Shown one piece after another: positions 1 through 12,498 of a stretch of 39,605 nt of DNA. The stretch is from NCBI GenBank assembly GCA_018435665.1, contig JAHDND010000099.1:1-39605 (forward strand), in the 5' to 3' direction. Source of the DNA: Candidatus Thiosymbion sp. (GTDB taxonomy: Bacteria > Pseudomonadota > Gammaproteobacteria > Chromatiales > Chromatiaceae). The notes beneath the pieces were generated by a model. That model was not told the DNA's origin. It did not search any database and saw only the letters and a list, made by a program, of their open reading frames with translations. The stretch's first letter is position 1. Each line of letters starts with the position of its first letter. The position numbers and the translations under genes were made by a program.

Positions 1-112
1 GGGACAGATTAAGCCGCACCACGTCCACCCCGGCGGCAATCAGCCGGTCAAGGACCTGCGGGCCGTCGGTGGCGGGACCCAGGGTGGCGACGATCTTGGT
101 GCGGCGGTGCAT
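1..112 (-). CDS. pyk: Pyruvate kinase, N-terminal part (cut by window edge)
   Basis: Only the first 37 codons are inside the window; the rest of the gene lies beyond position 1. The N-terminus [15 protein letters not shown] followed by a stretch ending [11 protein letters not shown] is the diagnostic start of pyruvate kinase, the first strand and helix of the TIM barrel. The family converts phosphoenolpyruvate and ADP to pyruvate and ATP in the cytoplasm. The ATG is at 112-110. No strong Shine-Dalgarno precedes it. It is the fourth gene in the same direction after tkt, gap and pgk, and is separated from pgk by about 350 bp, so it may have its own promoter. Identification is firm for the fragment; whether the gene is intact cannot be seen. 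Confidence 0.9.
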   Translation of the reverse strand, partial: MHRRTKIVATLGPATDGPQVLDRLIAAGVDVVRLNLS

Positions 113-459
113 GGGGCGGTCTTGGGGGGCTCGGGTAGGGGTGAGGGAGGGGCTGGAGCGGATGGTTAGGGGTGACGACCGGCCGGGCGTGGGTGGTTAT
201 CAGGCGGTCGCAAGGCGCCGAGGCACCCGGAAACCGCCAAGGAGTGTAGCGGCAAGCGATCCAGGCGAGCCGAGAACGCCGCCCCGCCGCGACTTGGGAG
301 GTTGGGGGAGCTGAGCGGGACGGCCACCAGGGAGGTTGGGCCGGACCTGGGACGATCCCCGTACCCGCCCCGGCAACCTGATGCCCTGGTCAAGGTGGAC
401 CGCTAGTTCGATGCGGGGCCCTCCCATCACCTCACCCCGTGCGTCGGCATCGCCGGGTC
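113..459. other. Intergenic stretch between pgk and pyk, no gene seen
   Basis: About 350 bp of G/C-rich sequence between the pgk stop and the pyk start. The reading frames that cross it have no family resemblance and no ribosome-binding site. I see no tRNA, no recognisable riboswitch and no intrinsic terminator with a T run. It could hold a pyk promoter or a processing site, but I could not pick one out with confidence. Confidence 0.5.
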
Positions 460-1641
460 TCAGCCCCGGGCGCGGGCCTCCAGCATCGCCACCGCCGGCA
501 GGGTCTTACCCTCCAGGTACTCCAGGAAGGCACCACCGGCGGTGGAGATGTAGCTCACCTGGTCGTAGATGTCGTACTTCTGGATGGCGGCGATGGTGTC
601 GCCACCCCCGGCCAGGGAGAAGCCGGGGGCCTGGGCGATGGCCATCGCCAGGGTCTTGGTGCCGCCACCGAACTGGTCGAACTCGAAGACGCCCACCGGG
701 CCGTTCCAGACGATGGTCCCGGCCTGGGCGATGATGGCGGCCAGCTCTTGGGCGGAGGCGGGGCCGATATCGAAGATCATGTCGTCGTCTTCGACCGCGC
801 TCGCCGGCTTGGTGACCGCGGGCTCGTTCTCACTGAACTGCTTGCCGCAGACTACGTCGCTGGCGATGGGGATGCTGGCGCCGCGGGCGGCCATCTTGGC
901 CATCAGGGCCTGGGCCGTCTCCACCAAGTCGTCCTCGCACAGGGACTTGCCGACGTTGTAGCCGGCGGCCTTAAGGAAGGTGTTGGCGATGCCGCCACCG
1001 ACCACGAGCTGGTCGACCTTCTCCGCCAGGGACTCCAGGACCGTGAGTTTAGTGGAGACCTTGGAGCCGCCGACGATGGCGACCATGGGCCGGGCCGGGT
1101 TGGCCAGGGCCTTGCCCAGGGCGTCCAGCTCCTCCGCCAGCAGCAGGCCGGCGCAGGCGACCGGGGCGTAGGTGCCAACGCCGGTGGTGGAGGCCTCGGC
1201 GCGGTGGGCGGTGCCGAAGGCGTCCATGACGAAGACATCGCACAGGGCGGCGTACTTGCGCGCCGTCTCCTCGACGTTCTTCTTCTCGCCCTTGTTCACC
1301 CGGCAGTTCTCCAGCACCACCAGTTCACCGGGGGCGACCTCGAAGCCGCCGTCCACCCAGTCCCTGATCAGGCGCACCGGGGTGCCCAGGCGGCCGGCGA
1401 TGTTGTCCGCCACCGGCTGCAACGACACCTCGGGGCTCCACTCGCCCTCGGTGGGACGGCCCAGGTGGGAGGTGACCATGACCTTGGCCCCGGCCTTCAG
1501 GCAGTGCTCGATGGTCGGCATGGAGGCGGTGATGCGGGCATCGGAGGTGACCTTGCCCTCCTTGACGGGGACATTGAGATCGGCGCGGATCAGGACGCGT
1601 TTGCCAGCCAGATCGAGGTCGGTCAACTTGATAAAGGACAT
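460..1641 (-). CDS. pgk: Phosphoglycerate kinase
   Basis: Phosphoglycerate kinase, 393 residues, the normal length. It moves a phosphate between 1,3-bisphosphoglycerate and ADP in glycolysis, and runs in reverse in the Calvin cycle and gluconeogenesis. Visible signatures are RADLNVP at residues 19-25, SHLGRP at 58-63 (3-phosphoglycerate-binding basic patch), GGSKVSTKL in the middle, NGPVGVFE in the nucleotide domain and GGGDT at 345-349. The ATG at 1641 has a GGAGG seven bases upstream, which decides the start. It is third in the series tkt, gap, pgk, pyk on this strand. The 182-bp gap to gap holds a strong GC hairpin that may set relative transcript levels. In a phototrophic or chemolithotrophic host this copy could serve as cbbK, but sequence alone does not tell. 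Confidence 0.97.
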   Translation of the reverse strand: MSFIKLTDLDLAGKRVLIRADLNVPVKEGKVTSDARITASMPTIEHCLKAGAKVMVTSHLGRPTEGEWSPEVSLQPVADNIAGRLGTPVRLIRDWVDGGFEVAPGELVVLENCRVNKGEKKNVEETARKYAALCDVFVMDAFGTAHRAEASTTGVGTYAPVACAGLLLAEELDALGKALANPARPMVAIVGGSKVSTKLTVLESLAEKVDQLVVGGGIANTFLKAAGYNVGKSLCEDDLVETAQALMAKMAARGASIPIASDVVCGKQFSENEPAVTKPASAVEDDDMIFDIGPASAQELAAIIAQAGTIVWNGPVGVFEFDQFGGGTKTLAMAIAQAPGFSLAGGGDTIAAIQKYDIYDQVSYISTAGGAFLEYLEGKTLPAVAMLEARARG

Positions 1642-1761
1642 GGGCGGCCTCCGTGATGTCAGGGACGGGGTTATCGTTTGAAGAGGGTTGAATCAAAGTT
1701 CTCAAGCACTCTGGCAAATCCCCTGACTTGCCGGAAAGCTCGACGGCAGCTCCCGACCAAG

Positions 1762-1806
1762 CCCCTTTTACCCCAGCCCCCCCGGGGGAGGGGCTGGGGA
1801 AAGGGG
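1762..1806 (-). other. Strong GC hairpin between gap and pgk
   Basis: CCCCAGCCCC (1771-1780) pairs perfectly with GGGGCTGGGG (1790-1799) across a 9-base loop. The stem extends outward with CCCCTTT (1762-1768) against AAAGGGG (1800-1806), with a TA bulge. Read in the gene direction it follows the gap stop (1824) and precedes pgk. There is no U run, so it is unlikely to be a simple intrinsic terminator. It could be an mRNA-stabilising or processing hairpin, or one copy of the common dispersed CCCC/GGGG palindromes of proteobacterial intergenic regions. Confidence 0.6.
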
Positions 1807-1823
1807 CCAGGCTGGTTCAGCCC

Positions 1824-5007
<3,184 letters not shown>

Positions 5008-5147
5008 GAAGCCCCTCCTCAATATTGTTTTTAGAAATCGGTGTCTTGCGCTTGGGAACCGGCTTTCTGGCGATCACGCCCGCGCCAAGCATGGCAAAAG
5101 GTTACATATTGTGGATCAATAGCCGGAGTCACCGCAAAGCAAGTCCA

Positions 5148-5184
5148 CTTATAGGGGCAAAAATAATTTTATAAGTTGCTTATA
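5148..5184 (-). promoter_or_regulatory. AT-rich palindromic operator candidate upstream of tkt
   Basis: In a locally AT-rich island about 140-180 bp upstream of the tkt start there is a perfect inverted repeat, TATAAG-TTG-CTTATA (5170-5184), and a further CTTATA half-site at 5148-5153. The TTA-N8-TTA pattern in the palindrome loosely resembles the TNA-N7/8-TNA sites bound by CbbR, the LysR-type regulator of Calvin-cycle genes. The repeat is seen directly; the regulator is inference. Confidence 0.4.
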
Positions 5185-5310
5185 TGTCGATTTTCTGGGA
5201 CACCCCTTGAGGGTGAAAGGCACAGGCAGGGTGAAAGTCACCAGCGGCCTCTTTCACCGGCGGTGCTCCAGGGGAGTGCGCCTCCTGGCAGTCAGCCCGC
5301 CTCACGCCAC

Positions 5311-5868
5311 TTACACCTCACGCCACTTGATGGAGCAACCCATGCTGGGGATCTGTTCCCGTGGCCCCTGCCCCGTGCTGGCGACCTGTTTCATGGCCTC
5401 GAAGAGGTCCCGGCGGACACCCTCCGGCGCCGTCTCCTTGCGACTTTCATCCAGGCGACCCCGGTATTGCAGGCCCAGGTCGGCGTTGTAGCCGAAAAAA
5501 TCCGGGGTGCAGACCGCGCCATAGGCCTTGGCCACCGCCTGGGTCTCGTCGAGCAAGTAGGGGAAGGGGAAGTCCAGTTCCTTGGCCAGCGCTTGCATCC
5601 GCTCGAAGGAATCTTCGGGATACTCCGCGGGGTCATTCGACATGATGGCCACGCAGCCGATCCCCAGGGGCCGCAATTCCCGGACATCGCGGATGATGCG
5701 CTGGATGACCGCCTTGACGTAGGGGCAGTGGTTGCAGATGAACATCACCAGCAGGCCCTTGTCGCCGGCACAAGCGTCCCGCGTCCAGTGACGACCATCG
5801 ACGCCTGGCAGATTGAAATCCGGGGCGGGATGACCGAAATCACAGAGTGGGGTTTGCAGGGATACCAT
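5311..5868 (-). CDS. Thioredoxin-like (redoxin/AhpC-TSA type) protein
   Basis: A 185-residue thioredoxin-fold protein with no signal peptide, so probably cytoplasmic. After an N-terminal segment typical of redoxins (PAPDFNLPGVDG at 15-25) comes the active-site motif CNHCPYV, with the cysteine pair at residues 45 and 48. The family is widespread in proteobacteria and is annotated as thioredoxin family protein; its substrate is not established. The ATG at 5868 has AGGAGG nine bases upstream, which rules out the longer frame. It lies alone between the tkt control region and the divergently read metK. Its 3' end shows a small duplication, CTCACGCCACTT twice within 30 bp around the stop codon, which suggests recent slippage. 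Confidence 0.85.
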   Translation of the reverse strand: MVSLQTPLCDFGHPAPDFNLPGVDGRHWTRDACAGDKGLLVMFICNHCPYVKAVIQRIIRDVRELRPLGIGCVAIMSNDPAEYPEDSFERMQALAKELDFPFPYLLDETQAVAKAYGAVCTPDFFGYNADLGLQYRGRLDESRKETAPEGVRRDLFEAMKQVASTGQGPREQIPSMGCSIKWREV

Positions 5869-6170
5869 GGTTAGCGCCTCCTCACCTAAAAGAGTCAGAT
5901 ATAGTCTTCGCCCATCAATTTTGGGTTGCCCCAACCCTCCTCGTCGCTCCCAAAGACTGAGAGGCGTCTCATATAGCTCATTGAGATAGCTGACGAGGTC
6001 AAGGCCACGGCATTCCCCGGATGGAGTGAGCACTGGCTGGACAGCCTGGTTGGAACATCTTACCCGTCGGGAGAGAAAAGCCCAAACCGCCTCTAGGCAG
6101 CCGGGGCCCGGGACCTTAGAATTCGCCGCTTTAACCTGGCACCCCTCCGGGAGCCGCCGCAAGGAGCTGA
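5869..6170. other. Divergent intergenic region between the thioredoxin-like gene and metK
   Basis: About 300 bp that must hold promoters for both flanking genes. A small perfect hairpin, GGGTTG-CCC-CAACCC, lies at 5923-5937. I looked for a SAM-responsive riboswitch before metK and could not recognise one. No small ORF with a convincing start was found. Confidence 0.4.
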
Positions 6171-7340
6171 ATGCCCATCATGTCGCGAGAAACCATCTTC
6201 ACCTCGGAATCCGTCTCTGAAGGTCACCCGGACAAGGTCGCCGACCAGGTTTCGGATGCCGTTCTGGATGCCATCCTGACCGAGGACCCCACGGCCCGCG
6301 TCGCCTGCGAGACCCTGGTCAAGACCGGCATGGTCATCGTCGCCGGTGAGATCACCACCAATATCTGCTTCGACGTCGAGGCCATCGCCCGGCGCACGAT
6401 CAAGAAGATCGGTTACAACAGCTCCGACATGGGCTTCGACTGGGAGTCCTGCGCCGTCCTCAACGCCCTCGGCAAACAATCCCCCGATATCGCCATGGGG
6501 GTGAACCAGACCGACGACCATGAGCAGGGCGCCGGCGACCAGGGGATGATGTTCGGCTACGCCTGCGACGAGACCGACGTCCTGATGCCGGCCCCGATCA
6601 CCTACGCCCACCGCCTAGTCAAGCGTCAGTCCGAGGTACGCCGCAAGGGCATCCTCCCCTGGCTGCGCCCGGACGCCAAGAGCCAGGTCAGCTTCCGCTA
6701 TCAGGACGGCAAGCCGGTGGCCATCGACACCGTGGTCCTCTCCACCCAGCACAGCCCCGAAATCGCCGAGTCCGACCTCCACGAGGCGGTGATGGACGAG
6801 ATCATCAAGCCGGTGCTGCCCGAGGAGTGGCTGAGCAAGCAGACCCGCTATTTCATCAACCCCACCGGGCGCTTCGTTATCGGCGGTCCCATGGGCGACT
6901 GCGGGGTCACCGGGCGCAAGATCATCGTCGACACCTACGGCGGCATGGCCCGCCACGGCGGTGGCGCCTTCTCCGGCAAGGACCCCTCCAAGGTCGACCG
7001 CTCCGCGGCCTATGCCTGCCGCTACATCGCCAAGAACCTGGTCGCCGCTGGCCTGGCCGAACGCTGCGAGATCCAGGTCTCCTATGCCATTGGCGTCGCC
7101 GAGCCGACCTCTATCATGGTCGACACCTTCGGCACCGGCCAGATCGGTGACGAGCAGCTCATCGCCCTGATCCGCGAGCACTTCGACCTGCGCCCCCGCG
7201 GCATCGTCACCATGCTCGACCTGCTCAAGCCTCGTTACATGGACACCGCCGCCTACGGGCACTTCGGCCGCGAGGAGGAGCATTTCACCTGGGAGCGCAC
7301 CGACAAGGCCGAACTGCTGAAGAAGGCCGCCGGCGGCTGA
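6171..7340 (+). CDS. metK: S-adenosylmethionine synthetase
   Basis: Methionine adenosyltransferase, 389 residues, close to the usual 380-390. It makes S-adenosylmethionine from methionine and ATP. Signatures are EGHPDK at residues 17-22 (ATP-binding), [12 protein letters not shown] at 120-131 (PS00376-type motif), and [19 protein letters not shown] beginning near 262 (second signature, phosphate-binding loop). AAGGAG at 6161-6166 precedes ATG 6171 by four bases; the in-frame ATG at 6180 is the alternative start, with 13-base spacing. It is followed by two hairpins and then the SAH-riboswitch-controlled ahcY and metF, so the three genes form an activated-methyl-cycle cluster on one strand. Confidence 0.97.
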   Translation: MPIMSRETIFTSESVSEGHPDKVADQVSDAVLDAILTEDPTARVACETLVKTGMVIVAGEITTNICFDVEAIARRTIKKIGYNSSDMGFDWESCAVLNALGKQSPDIAMGVNQTDDHEQGAGDQGMMFGYACDETDVLMPAPITYAHRLVKRQSEVRRKGILPWLRPDAKSQVSFRYQDGKPVAIDTVVLSTQHSPEIAESDLHEAVMDEIIKPVLPEEWLSKQTRYFINPTGRFVIGGPMGDCGVTGRKIIVDTYGGMARHGGGAFSGKDPSKVDRSAAYACRYIAKNLVAAGLAERCEIQVSYAIGVAEPTSIMVDTFGTGQIGDEQLIALIREHFDLRPRGIVTMLDLLKPRYMDTAAYGHFGREEEHFTWERTDKAELLKKAAGG

Positions 7341-7390
7341 GCCTGGGCTGATCTTCGGCTGGACCCGGGGGTTTCATTCTCCCCCTCGCG

Positions 7391-7447
7391 CCACCAAGTC
7401 ACTCGCCTTCTTTAATCGGCGCTTGGTGGATGCCAGTCTCGGCTGGC
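7391..7447 (+). other. Two consecutive stem-loops after metK
   Basis: CCACCAAG (7391-7398) pairs with CTTGGTGG (7422-7429), enclosing CGCC (7404-7407) and GGCG (7418-7421) around a T-rich loop, with a 5-base bulge on one side. Immediately after comes GCCAG-TCTCGG-CTGGC (7432-7447). There is no following T run, so a classical intrinsic terminator is not shown. The pair may protect the metK mRNA 3' end or separate metK expression from the riboswitch-controlled genes. Confidence 0.45.
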
Positions 7448-7557
7448 TTCGCATCATCCGTCTCCCACTCCGAAGATTTGTCGTGATCCAATTGCTTTCG
7501 GTTATCCGACCCCTACTTCGCCAGCCGAAAATCCAAATGTTTTAAATTTCCCCCCTT

Positions 7558-7632
7558 CCGCCGAGGAGCGCTGCAACGGGACCCGGTCCCGCCAGGCTCG
7601 GGGAAGGTCGACCACCGACAACGGCGCTCACT
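7558..7632 (+). ncRNA. S-adenosylhomocysteine (SAH) riboswitch
   Basis: The sequence matches the known SAH riboswitch consensus found upstream of ahcY in gamma- and betaproteobacteria. P1 is GAGCGC (7566-7571) with GCGCTC (7624-7629). CCGAG (7561-7565) pairs with CTCGG (7597-7601) in the conserved pseudoknot/LP interaction. A local hairpin GGGA/TCCC lies at 7578-7590, and GTCG (7607-7610) with CGAC (7616-7619) forms the last stem. The conserved GCTGCAAC and AGGCTCGG segments are present. The known class turns expression ON when SAH accumulates, so the hydrolase is made when needed. It ends about 25 bases before the ahcY start, with the Shine-Dalgarno just downstream of P1. Confidence 0.93.
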
Positions 7633-7655
7633 CAGACCAACCCTGGAGTACCAGC

Positions 7656-9065
<1,410 letters not shown>

Positions 9066-9099
9066 CCTTCATGAGGCGTCGTGTCTTGCCCCTGACGGC

Positions 9100-9143
9100 G
9101 AAAGACCGGGGCGGCGTGGGATAACCCCGGGGCTCGGTCTTTC
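9100..9143 (+). other. Inverted repeat between ahcY and metF
   Basis: GAAAGACCG (9100-9108) is a perfect inverted match to CGGTCTTTC (9135-9143), enclosing GC-rich sequence that can itself pair as GGG-ATAA-CCC. The total arm is nine base pairs plus an inner stem. It lies 35 bp after the ahcY stop and about 80 bp before metF. The T-rich right arm is part of the stem, not a tail, so read-through into metF is plausible and the structure may be a partial terminator or RNA-processing site. Confidence 0.45.
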
Positions 9144-9221
9144 ACATCAAGGGAAGGGAATAGCGGGGAAGCGGGGCGCAAGCCCTGCGACCCCGCCCGG
9201 TTTACCGCCCGCAGGAGTCCC

Positions 9222-10082
9222 ATGAACAGCCCGCAACCCACCTTCAGCTTCGAACTCTTCCCTCCCAAGACCCCGGAGGGGCTGACCAAACTCTCCGTCA
9301 GCATCGACCAGATGAATGCCGTCGGGCCCGAGTACTTCTCCGTCACCTATGGCGCTGGCGGCTCGACCCGGGACTGCACCTTCGCCGCCCTGGACCTGCT
9401 CCTGGCCAAGGGCATCGCCGCCGCGCCCCACCTGGCCTGCATCGGCTCCAGCCGGGACCAGATCCGGGCCATCCTCGACCGCTACCGCGCCCAGGGCATT
9501 CGCCGCCTGGTGGCCCTGCGCGGTGACCTGCCCTCGGGCATGGGCCTGGGGGCGGCGGGGGACTTCCGCTACGCCAACGAACTGGTGAGCTTCATCCGCC
9601 AGGAGACCGGCGACCACTTCCGCCTCGAGGTCGCCGCCTACCCCGAGGTCCATCCCCAGGCGGCCAACGCCGATCAGGACCTGGCCAATTTCCAGCGCAA
9701 GGTCGAGGCCGGCGCCGACGCCGCCATCACCCAATACTTTTACAACGCCGACGCCTACTTCGCCTTCGTCGACCGCTGCGCGGCCCGAGGCATCCAGATC
9801 CCCATCCAGCCGGGCATCATGCCCATCACCAACTTCTCCCAGCTCGCCCGCTTCTCCGACGCCTGCGGCGCCGAAATCCCCCGCTGGCTGCGCAAGCGCC
9901 TGGAGGCGCTGGGCGACGACATCGAGGCGATCCGCGCCCTCGGCCACGAGGTCGTGCTCAACCTCTGCCGCCGGCTCCTGGAGGGCGGCGCGCCCGGCCT
10001 GCACTTCTACAGCATGAATCAGGCCGGCCCGGTGCTGCGCCTGTGGCGGGATCTGAGGCTGCCGGGGGCCGAGGGCCTTTAG
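9222..10082 (+). CDS. metF: 5,10-methylenetetrahydrofolate reductase
   Basis: MetF, 286 residues, close to the typical 290-300. A FAD flavoprotein that reduces methylenetetrahydrofolate to 5-methyltetrahydrofolate, the methyl donor for methionine synthesis. The N-terminus FSFELFPPKT (8-17) holds the catalytic glutamate, SVTYGAGGST lies at 40-49, and ALRGDLP near 98-105 holds the conserved aspartate of the RGD motif. The Shine-Dalgarno is weak (GCAGGAG region before 9222). The gene completes the metK-ahcY-metF set, so SAM, SAH removal and remethylation supply are encoded together. Its stop is only 5 bp from the stop of the convergent pqiC, with no room for a private terminator. Confidence 0.96.
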   Translation: MNSPQPTFSFELFPPKTPEGLTKLSVSIDQMNAVGPEYFSVTYGAGGSTRDCTFAALDLLLAKGIAAAPHLACIGSSRDQIRAILDRYRAQGIRRLVALRGDLPSGMGLGAAGDFRYANELVSFIRQETGDHFRLEVAAYPEVHPQAANADQDLANFQRKVEAGADAAITQYFYNADAYFAFVDRCAARGIQIPIQPGIMPITNFSQLARFSDACGAEIPRWLRKRLEALGDDIEAIRALGHEVVLNLCRRLLEGGAPGLHFYSMNQAGPVLRLWRDLRLPGAEGL

Positions 10083-10087
10083 CCCGG

Positions 10088-10777
10088 TCAATCCGCTAAG
10101 GTTGATACCACCGTTTCACTGGCGGCCTGTGGCGACATTGGCAGACCTAGCAGCGTCGCCGCCACCTCGCGGCTGAAGGCGCCGAGGCAGGCGCTGAGGG
10201 CAGCCACCTGGCTGTCGGGGTCCGCCGGGGCATAGGGCTGACGATAGGAGGACTCGCGCATGGCGCGGGTGGTCTCGGCGGCGGGATCGATAAGGGCCCA
10301 GCGTACCTTGAGATGGGCCTGGCCATCGTCGCCGGGCTCGAAACGCAGGATGTCGGCGATCAGCCGGTAGCGGACCGGCACCCGGACCTCGGCGGGCAGG
10401 ATCAGCACCTGGCTGGTGCCGAGGAGATGGGCCAGGTTCTCGCCGAGGATGTTGACGATATCGGCGCGCAGGGAGCCGCCCCAGCGCTGGAACTCATCGA
10501 CCTCGAGGCGGTTGGCGCCGGGGCGGGTGACCAGTTGCGGCCGATCCAGAAAGTCGGGCAGGGTCACCGGACCGATACCCAGGCTGAGCTCGCCCTCCGT
10601 CAGGCTGGCCTGGCGATCCCGGGCCTCGGGCAGGGGGGAGAGGGTATGGAAGCTGGCCGGTGGGGTGGAGGCGCAGCCGGCGAGCCAGATGGCGCCCGCC
10701 ATCAGCGTTTCCCACCTCAAGGCGAACGTCCCCCCGGTGGCCATCTCTCTTACCACTTGCCTCAGACCTGCGCTCAT
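10088..10777 (-). CDS. pqiC: PqiC-like outer-membrane lipoprotein
   Basis: A 229-residue lipoprotein of the ABC-type transport auxiliary (DUF330/PqiC) family. A hydrophobic stretch ends in the lipobox WLAGC, with the acylated cysteine at residue 35. The following STPPASFHTLSP and the later RWGGSLRADIVNILGENLA are typical of the family. PqiC is the outer-membrane anchor of the PqiB intermembrane tunnel. Its ATG overlaps the pqiB stop as ATGA (10774-10777), showing translational coupling. The N-terminal segment before the lipobox is rather long; an internal start near residue 26 would give a shorter signal peptide and cannot be excluded. Confidence 0.88.
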   Translation of the reverse strand: MSAGLRQVVREMATGGTFALRWETLMAGAIWLAGCASTPPASFHTLSPLPEARDRQASLTEGELSLGIGPVTLPDFLDRPQLVTRPGANRLEVDEFQRWGGSLRADIVNILGENLAHLLGTSQVLILPAEVRVPVRYRLIADILRFEPGDDGQAHLKVRWALIDPAAETTRAMRESSYRQPYAPADPDSQVAALSACLGAFSREVAATLLGLPMSPQAASETVVSTLAD

Positions 10778-12498
10778 CGTGCCCCCTTGCCCTTGATCAG
10801 GGCCTCCGGATGTCGTTCCAGGTATTCCGCCAGGTCGCGGATGGCGCGGGCGGCGGTGGAGAGTTCCGCCAAGGCCCGCTTGATATCGTGATAGAGGGCC
10901 GTGTCCGGGGCGATCACCTCCTGGGCGGCCTTGAAGGTGGCGCGGACCTGATCCACGGCGGCGCCCAGCTTGGGCAGGGTCTGCGCGTCCACTACCTGGG
11001 CGGCGGAGCGCAGGGTCCGCAGGCTGGCCTCCAGTTCCACCAGGGCGTTGGTCAGGGCCGCGGAGGTAAGGACCCCCTTGGCGCCGCGAATGGCATCCCG
11101 CAGGTCCTCGCCGATCTCCTCGACGGGCAGGGTCTCCAGTTTACCGAGCAAGCTGCTGACCTTGTTGGCGATGTCGTCCAGGGGGGCGGGGACCGTGGGG
11201 ATGACCGCCAGTTCGCCCCGACGGTCCAGGACGGCGGGCCTGGCCTTGGGGTGCAGATCCAGGTCGACGTAGAGCTTGCCGCTCAGCAGGCTGGCGGGCT
11301 TGAGCTGGCCACGCAACCCCTTGACGACCAGTTCCGCCATGATATCGCCCTCCTCCCCGGCCGCGACTTCTGGGGCGTCGTCGATCCGCTCCGGCTCCAG
11401 TTCGATCAGGACCGGAATCTGGATGTTGCGGTGGTCGGGATCGAAGTCCAGCCGGATATCCAGCACCTGACCGATCTTGATGCCCCGCACCATCACCGGG
11501 GCGCCGATCTCCAGTCCATGCACCGAGCCCTCGAAATAGAGCAGATAGCTCACCCGCCGGGTGTAGATGGTCTCGCTGGCCTTCTCCTGGCTGGCATAGA
11601 GGGGGAAGGTCTGGTTGTCGGGGGCCGGGTTGCCCTCGGCCTCCAGGGTGCGGACGTTCTCGAAGGCGACCCCGCCGATGAGGATGGAGAGCAGGGAGTC
11701 GGTCTCCACCTTGATGCCTTCGGTGGTCAGGCGGACGTCGATGCCGCTAGCGTTCCAGAAGCGGGTATTGGTCAGTACCAGGCGTTCATAGGGCGCGGAG
11801 ACGAAGACCCGGATGCTGACCCCCTGGTCGTCCGGGTCCAGCTCGTAGCTGACCACCTGTCCGACCTGGATGGCGCGATAGAAGACCGGGGAGCCGATGT
11901 TCAGGGAGCCGAGGCTATCGGCCTTGAGGACGAAATGCTTGCCTGGTTCCGCCGTGGTCACCAGCGGCGGGGTATCCAGGCCGATGAATTCCCGGCGGGA
12001 ATCACCCGCGGTGACTGGATCGATGGCGATGTAGGGGCCGGAGAGCAGGGTCTCCAGGCCGGTCACCTCGGTGGCGGAAATGCGCGGTCGGGCGACCCAG
12101 AAGCGCGTGCCGTCGGTGAGGTAGCGCTCGCTGCCCGCCAGCAGGCGGGCCTTGACCAGGACATGGGTCAGGTCCGGGCTGACGCTGATGCCGGTCACCT
12201 GGCCGATCTCCACGTCCATGAACTTGACCTTGGTCCGCTCGGCCTGGAGGCCGGTGGCGGACTTGAAGGCGATCTGAATCTCGGGACCCCGCTCGCTGTA
12301 ACTTTTCCAGGCCAGCCAGCCGCCGATGACCAGCGCCAGCAGCGGGATGAGCCAGACCGAGGACAGGCGCCCCCGGGCCGCCACCTCCGCCTCGGGTAGA
12401 TCGGGTGGCAGCTCCGGGGGCGAGATGGGGGGCCGGGCTGCGGGCGGGGCCTCGGGCGGGACCGCGAGATCGGGATCAGGTAGACGCGCTTCTGACAT
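10774..12498 (-). CDS. pqiB: PqiB, triple-MCE-domain intermembrane transport protein
   Basis: A 574-residue MCE protein. A proline-rich cytoplasmic leader (1-45) is followed by one transmembrane helix (about 47-64) and three MCE (MlaD-like) domains. These begin near residues 71 (EIQIAFKSATGLQ), 187 (FVLKADSLGSLNIGSPV) and 318 (LLYFEGSVHGLEIGAPV). A long C-terminal helical region follows, with heptad-like leucines. E. coli PqiB has the same three-ring-plus-coiled-coil plan and forms a syringe-like lipid channel across the periplasm. It overlaps pqiA by 23 bp upstream and pqiC by 4 bp downstream. The proline/alanine-rich leader is longer and more repetitive than I expect for the family. Confidence 0.95.
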   Translation of the reverse strand: MSEARLPDPDLAVPPEAPPAARPPISPPELPPDLPEAEVAARGRLSSVWLIPLLALVIGGWLAWKSYSERGPEIQIAFKSATGLQAERTKVKFMDVEIGQVTGISVSPDLTHVLVKARLLAGSERYLTDGTRFWVARPRISATEVTGLETLLSGPYIAIDPVTAGDSRREFIGLDTPPLVTTAEPGKHFVLKADSLGSLNIGSPVFYRAIQVGQVVSYELDPDDQGVSIRVFVSAPYERLVLTNTRFWNASGIDVRLTTEGIKVETDSLLSILIGGVAFENVRTLEAEGNPAPDNQTFPLYASQEKASETIYTRRVSYLLYFEGSVHGLEIGAPVMVRGIKIGQVLDIRLDFDPDHRNIQIPVLIELEPERIDDAPEVAAGEEGDIMAELVVKGLRGQLKPASLLSGKLYVDLDLHPKARPAVLDRRGELAVIPTVPAPLDDIANKVSSLLGKLETLPVEEIGEDLRDAIRGAKGVLTSAALTNALVELEASLRTLRSAAQVVDAQTLPKLGAAVDQVRATFKAAQEVIAPDTALYHDIKRALAELSTAARAIRDLAEYLERHPEALIKGKGAR

